Positions 5,456-8,619 of a stretch of DNA of 8,619 nucleotides are shown one piece after another. How positions within the stretch are numbered: position 1 is the stretch's first letter; every line of letters starts with the position of its first letter. The notes below the pieces were generated by a model. The model made no database searches, was not told where the DNA came from, and saw only the letters and a list, made by a program, of their open reading frames with translations. The translations under genes and the position numbers were made by a program. This stretch comes from Nitrososphaeria archaeon (GTDB taxonomy: Archaea; Thermoproteota; Nitrososphaeria; Conexivisphaerales; UBA164). The stretch is from NCBI GenBank assembly GCA_029775955.1, contig JARVJW010000109.1, forward strand, positions 1 to 8,619, written 5' to 3'.

Positions 5456-5471
5456 CCTTCATCCATGAAGG
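5456..5471. repeat. Inverted repeat at the tuf start region
   Basis: CCTTCAT (5456-5462) and ATGAAGG (5465-5471) form a 7-bp inverted repeat with a CC centre. It straddles the predicted tuf transcription start and partly covers the AAGGTG ribosome-site candidate. It could be an operator or a short hairpin; a chance palindrome cannot be excluded. Confidence 0.35.
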
Positions 5472-5483
5472 GGTTCGTTCTGA

Positions 5484-5491
5484 TTATTTAA
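5484..5491 (-). promoter_or_regulatory. Candidate TATA box for tuf
   Basis: TTAAATAA on the minus strand is centred about 44 bases before the tuf ATG, predicting a start near 5461 and a leader of about 18 bases that contains GGTG ten bases before the ATG. The 170-base gap to the PEBP gene is extremely AT-rich, so other boxes are possible. Confidence 0.45.
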
Positions 5492-5613
5492 CGTTTTTGG
5501 ATAAGTAATTCGCAAATTATTAACTAATAATGGTATTTTATAGTGTATTTTAATATATTTGCTATATCTATTTTGCTAAATGCGATAATTATATAATTAA
5601 TGTTTAATAATAT

Positions 5614-6057
5614 TTATTCCCTTGAATATGTCCCCATGACCTCCCCGGAATCCAGGATCTTATCTTTCATTAACTCTCTCAACCTAGGGGCGCTAATGCC
5701 TGTGATGGCAGGGAGTGTTCCATTTATGGCATAGACTTTAAAAAAGTACCTGTGGTTGCCGTTTCCTCGTGGAGGGCATGGACCACCATAGCCTGCTTTG
5801 CCAAAGTCGTTCTTCCCCTGAACGCCAATAGGTGAGTTGGGCTTGATCCCTTCCTGTATATCAGTGCCAGTAAGATTATAGATGACCCAATGAACGAACG
5901 TACCACCCGGAGCATCAGGGTCTTCTGCAATAACTGCATAAGTTAAAGCACCATTGACCCTGCCCCAGCTTATTGAGGGGGAAACATTTTCACCCTCACA
6001 CGTATGCTTCCTGGGTATTCTATCACCGTTTCCAAAAGAAACACTTAATACATTCAT
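5614..6057 (-). CDS. YbhB/YbcL-type phosphatidylethanolamine-binding protein (PEBP)
   Basis: PEBP proteins are small ligand-binding folds. Bacterial and archaeal YbhB/YbcL members are cytoplasmic with mostly unknown ligands; the Raf-kinase-inhibitor label comes from the eukaryotic relative. The 147 residues cover the whole fold: HTCEGENVSPSISW (18-31), the ligand-pocket motif EDPDAPGGTFVHWVIYNL (45-62), GGPCPPRGNGNHRYFFKVYA (91-110) and a helical end. There is no signal peptide. ATG 6057 fits the family start, since YbhB proteins begin about 15-20 residues before CEG or CDG. The start is only 36 bases after the stop of the upstream acyl-CoA synthetase on the same strand, so co-transcription is likely. 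A TATA-like TTTTATATA at 6064-6072 is too close to the ATG for standard spacing. Confidence 0.93.
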   Translation of the reverse strand: MNVLSVSFGNGDRIPRKHTCEGENVSPSISWGRVNGALTYAVIAEDPDAPGGTFVHWVIYNLTGTDIQEGIKPNSPIGVQGKNDFGKAGYGGPCPPRGNGNHRYFFKVYAINGTLPAITGISAPRLRELMKDKILDSGEVMGTYSRE

Positions 6058-6093
6058 GCATTGTATATAAAATAAGCTGAAAGTTAAGCTTTT

Positions 6094-8073
6094 CTAGAAT
6101 ACTATCCTGACGTCAACCGCAAAGGCACCTTCTTGATTCACTATAAGGGGGTTGATATCCATTTCCTTAACATTAAGGTCAACAATCATTCTTGAAATCC
6201 TGCTAAGTGTTCTGAGCACCGCGTTAATATTATAATTTCTTTTCCTTGCTGTGAGCATATCATATACTTTGCTTTCCTTTAGCATTTGCAGCCCTTCCTG
6301 TTCAGATACCGGTGACAGCCCATAACTTACACTTTTAATTACTTCGACATAAACTCCCCCCATTCCTACAAGAATTGACGGGCCAAATGTTGCATCCTTA
6401 AGCCCTCCTATGAAAACCTCTACACCACTTAGTTGCTTCTGCAAAAGAATTCTTTTTGATACTAATGTCAGTTGATTAAATACTTTCTCCACATCTTCCT
6501 TTTCCACATTGGTAATAACCCCTCCAAGCTCTGTTTTATGCCCTGGTTCATCAAGTGAAATTTTCATGACCAGGGGAAACCCTATCCTTTCTGCTTCCTT
6601 CTTTGCTTCGTCCAAATTAGATACAACAGCCCAGGCAGGTACCCTTATGCCATAGATTTCCATTAACTTGAACGCTTCAAAATCTTTAAGGGTTGTCTTT
6701 CCTTCAACAAGCTCTTTGGCTCCCATTATTGGCTCAGCTATCCTTATCTTCTGCATTGGCTCCCTTTTATCGGTATAATATCTTATTGCCCTGACAGCTT
6801 CTTCTGGAAACCTGAAAGACGGAACGTTAGCTGAATCAAGTGTCCTTGCTGCTGCATCTTCACTGAGCCCCATTACCACACCCACAAACCCCTTTCCCTT
6901 AAAGTTAAGCATGGCTTTAGCTACTTCCAGGCAGCTAACTGGTGCCAAAGATTGGACAAGGACTAGCTTTGTGCAGTCAAGCCCCTGAACTATTTTAAGC
7001 GCTGTTATGTACCTCTCAAGATTAGCGTCACCTCCAAGATCTAGTGGGTTTCTTGGTGATGCATGAGGAGGAAGCACCATTTCAAGCGTCGACTGCACCC
7101 TTGGCGGCAATTTGGTTAATGTGAGCCTGTTCCTATCTATTTCATCCACTGTTAATACGCCATGTCCTCCTGAATTTGTAATTATAAGTATGTCCCTCTT
7201 TATTGGCTCCTCTGATGACAGAATCTTTGCCAGATTTAAAAGGTCAGTTAAATTCTCTACAAATATGCCCCCGACTGTCCTGACAGCTGACCTGAACAGT
7301 TCATAGGATCCAGCTAGGCTTCCAGTATGCGTGCGTATTGCCTGCTCACCGGCACTGCTGGCACCCCCTTTTAGGAAAACTACAGGCTTCTTTACAGTTA
7401 TCTCTGGCATTTCATTTAAAAACCGGTCGCCATCGGATATTCCCTCCATATAGGAAAAAATTGCCCTTGACTGTGGGTCACTTGACAGAAACTTAAAAAC
7501 TTCTATTTCCTTAATGTCAGCCTGATTTCCCAAGCCCACAAAATAACTTAAACCAGTTCTGGTCTTCTGGGCCCAGTTTAGCATATAAGCTCCCATGCCT
7601 CCCGATTGAGCGACAATTGCTATGTTTCCCTGTTTAACGTCTGCAAAAGTGAAGGTAGCATTGAACGTGGGCGTCATTATTCCCATTGTATTTGGGCCCA
7701 AAAACCTCATTGAATATTTTGAAGCGGTTTTTACCATTTCATTTTCAATTCTTGCTCCCTCTGCATCCCTTTCCCTGAATCCGGCAGTTATTACTACTGC
7801 CGCCTTTATACCTGCTTTACCAGCTTCTTCCATAGCTTCTACAATCTCTTCCCTTGGAATGCTGAATATTATCAGGTCAACAGGGTCCTTAATATCTGAT
7901 GTGCTTTTATAGCACTTTAACCCCTCTATCTCCTCAGCCCTGTTATTTACAGGGTATATTTTTCCTGTGTATGTGGCTATTATATTTCTCAAAATTATGT
8001 TTCCAATTTTATCCCTGTTCCTTGACGCTCCAACTATAGCTATGCTTTTAGGGTAAAATAGCTCCTCTAACAT
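6094..8073 (-). CDS. ADP-forming acyl-CoA synthetase (fused alpha and beta, acetyl-CoA synthetase type)
   Basis: These NDP-forming enzymes interconvert an acyl-CoA, ADP and phosphate with the free acid, CoA and ATP through phosphohistidine intermediates. The 659 residues show the CoA-binding Rossmann domain at the N-terminus (FYPKSIAIVGAS, 6-17; LGPNTMGIM, 125-133), a succinyl-CoA-ligase-like domain with QSGGMGAYM (156-164) and the phosphorylated His249 in RTHTGSLAG, a second flavodoxin-like domain with NPLDLGGDA (342-350), and a C-terminal ATP-grasp domain with His512 in GHKTELGGV and EMDINPLIV (637-645). Alpha and beta parts are fused. In ammonia-oxidising thaumarchaea related enzymes act on 3-hydroxypropionate and 4-hydroxybutyrate in carbon fixation; in heterotrophs they make ATP from acetyl-CoA and other acyl-CoAs. 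The substrate cannot be read from sequence. It has its own TATA box and probably shares a transcript with the PEBP gene. Confidence 0.95.
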   Translation of the reverse strand: MLEELFYPKSIAIVGASRNRDKIGNIILRNIIATYTGKIYPVNNRAEEIEGLKCYKSTSDIKDPVDLIIFSIPREEIVEAMEEAGKAGIKAAVVITAGFRERDAEGARIENEMVKTASKYSMRFLGPNTMGIMTPTFNATFTFADVKQGNIAIVAQSGGMGAYMLNWAQKTRTGLSYFVGLGNQADIKEIEVFKFLSSDPQSRAIFSYMEGISDGDRFLNEMPEITVKKPVVFLKGGASSAGEQAIRTHTGSLAGSYELFRSAVRTVGGIFVENLTDLLNLAKILSSEEPIKRDILIITNSGGHGVLTVDEIDRNRLTLTKLPPRVQSTLEMVLPPHASPRNPLDLGGDANLERYITALKIVQGLDCTKLVLVQSLAPVSCLEVAKAMLNFKGKGFVGVVMGLSEDAAARTLDSANVPSFRFPEEAVRAIRYYTDKREPMQKIRIAEPIMGAKELVEGKTTLKDFEAFKLMEIYGIRVPAWAVVSNLDEAKKEAERIGFPLVMKISLDEPGHKTELGGVITNVEKEDVEKVFNQLTLVSKRILLQKQLSGVEVFIGGLKDATFGPSILVGMGGVYVEVIKSVSYGLSPVSEQEGLQMLKESKVYDMLTARKRNYNINAVLRTLSRISRMIVDLNVKEMDINPLIVNQEGAFAVDVRIVF

Positions 8074-8106
8074 ATCAATGGCTTATTCCAAACCCATTAA
8101 TAATGC

Positions 8107-8114
8107 TTTATAAA
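8107..8114 (-). promoter_or_regulatory. Candidate TATA box for the acyl-CoA synthetase gene
   Basis: TTTATAAA on the minus strand is centred 37-38 bases before the ATG at 8073, predicting a leader of about 11 bases. The gap between here and rnpB (8115-8247) holds only weak short palindromes, such as CCGGT/ACCGG at 8158-8162/8172-8176, and no gene. Confidence 0.55.
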
Positions 8115-8249
8115 TTGGTTGCTCATGATGCAAATTTTTTGAGGCATTTATAATTGCCCGGTGAGTTACAAACCGGATATTATATCATCCTTTTAAAACA
8201 TATGCATATTGATAACAGTTAAGACCTTGTGCATAATTAAGCTAATATC

Positions 8250-8271
8250 AAAAAATACCATCCAATATGGT
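8250..8271 (-). terminator. Hairpin and T-run after rnpB
   Basis: On the minus strand ACCAT (8271-8267), loop ATTGG, then ATGGT (8261-8257) form a 5-bp stem, followed within two bases by six T (8255-8250). It starts inside the last pairs of P1, so it is more likely a 3'-end or termination signal than part of the folded core. Confidence 0.5.
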
Positions 8272-8578
8272 GGGGCATGCGGCTCGTAGCCCTCCTTCTG
8301 TTCAGGCAGGATTTGACTATGTGGCCTACCCGAACCTGGCCTGAGGGTGCTTCATTGGTCCGATTTGGCCTTGCTCTGCCTGGGTTGGCCGTTTCATCCC
8401 TTTCCCAGCAATCCTCCAGGCGCATGCTGTGCCTTTCACTGTCATTTAGCTGGCGGGTATCGTTTCTGTTCCAGAGCTAGCAGTCTCCCGCTGTGCGTCG
8501 CCGCACCAGGCCCCCCAGCCGGAGGGAGGAGCTTCCTCAGGGTTGCCCCCGTAACCTGCCCGGCCGCTTGTCCCACCG
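8269..8578 (-). ncRNA. rnpB: RNase P RNA (archaeal, type A-like)
   Basis: This is the catalytic RNA that removes 5' leaders from precursor tRNAs. On the minus strand the ends pair as P1: GGTGGG and GCGGC near 8577-8563 with GCCGC and CCCACC near 8283-8269. The conserved 5' block GAGGAAGCTCC lies at 8538-8528, and the P4 strand CCCTCC (8526-8521) pairs with GGAGGG (8295-8290) just after ACAGAA in the 3' conserved block. Other universal blocks occur in the right order: AACAGAAACGATACC (8470-8456), ACAGTGAAAGG (8442-8432), GAGCAAGGCCAAAT (8376-8363) and GGGTAGGCC (8331-8323). They match the E. coli RNA blocks as I recall them. The length of about 310 bases suits archaea. The block is GC-rich against AT-rich surroundings. 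A TATA box about 26 bases upstream and a terminator-like hairpin frame it. Reading frames overlapping it on both strands are spurious. Confidence 0.93.
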
Positions 8579-8599
8579 CTTTAATTTACAGATACACAC

Positions 8600-8608
8600 T
8601 TTTATAAC
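8600..8608 (-). promoter_or_regulatory. TATA box of rnpB
   Basis: GTTATAAAA on the minus strand is centred about 26 bases upstream of 8578, exactly where the P1 helix of RNase P RNA begins. The position predicted from the RNA fold and the position predicted from the promoter agree independently. Confidence 0.7.
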
Positions 8609-8619
8609 ATTTTAAAAGA

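Noticed and set aside
8158..8176. Short inverted repeat CCGGT/ACCGG between rnpB and the synthetase gene
   Set aside because: Only five base pairs with a nine-base loop; no T-run and no clear position relative to a promoter.
8237..8607. Overlapping open frames on both strands (62, 67 and 86 residues) that look like small Cys/Pro/Arg-rich proteins
   Set aside because: They lie wholly or mainly within the RNase P RNA; their composition reflects GC-rich structured RNA.

Overview
The window looks archaeal and most like a member of the Nitrososphaeria/Thaumarchaeota or a close relative. Genes start with TATA boxes and little or no leader. There is an archaeal SepF, an ADP-forming acyl-CoA synthetase and an archaeal EF-1alpha. 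The EF-1alpha has the thaumarchaeal-looking P-loop VDNGKSTT and the segment GGQAREHAFLLKTLGVNQLI. The lineage call is made from remembered family sequences, not from a search.

Region 1 (1-1750): the 3' part of a frameshifted IS200/IS605 tnpB with its structured right end (putative omega-RNA) lies just upstream of a short sepF. Immediately after sepF, on the minus strand, is a decayed IS5-type transposase. An unidentified 62-residue frame with a doubtful start follows.

Region 2 (1750-2860): on the minus strand are tRNA-Arg(UCU) and mtnA (S-methyl-5-thioribose-1-phosphate isomerase). mtnA lacks the usual N-terminal segment. A one-base slip in a G/C run throws its last 28 residues out of frame.

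Region 3 (2860-3810): about 950 bases of wreckage, made of a second, strongly degraded tnpB, a 28-codon open frame overlapping the tnpB stop (ATGA), and the C-terminal end of a broken tyrosine integrase on the minus strand.

Region 4 (3810-8619): well-preserved chromosome. A 112-residue acidic helical orphan on the plus strand runs 54 bases into the convergent tuf (EF-1alpha) gene. Reading along the minus strand from the right edge come RNase P RNA (rnpB), a fused ADP-forming acyl-CoA synthetase, a YbhB-like PEBP protein and tuf. The GC-rich block 8269-8580 contains overlapping spurious reading frames on both strands, but is RNase P RNA: P1, P4 and several universally conserved blocks can be read directly, a TATA box sits about 25 bases upstream, and a hairpin plus T-run follows the 3' end.

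The right half is housekeeping (translation, tRNA processing, acyl-CoA energy metabolism). The left half is a mobile-element graveyard around sepF, tRNA-Arg and mtnA. I found no CRISPR array and no intact undescribed multi-gene system. The most useful results are the hidden rnpB, the mtnA frameshift, the short SepF, the tnpB right end abutting the sepF promoter, and the small orphan genes.
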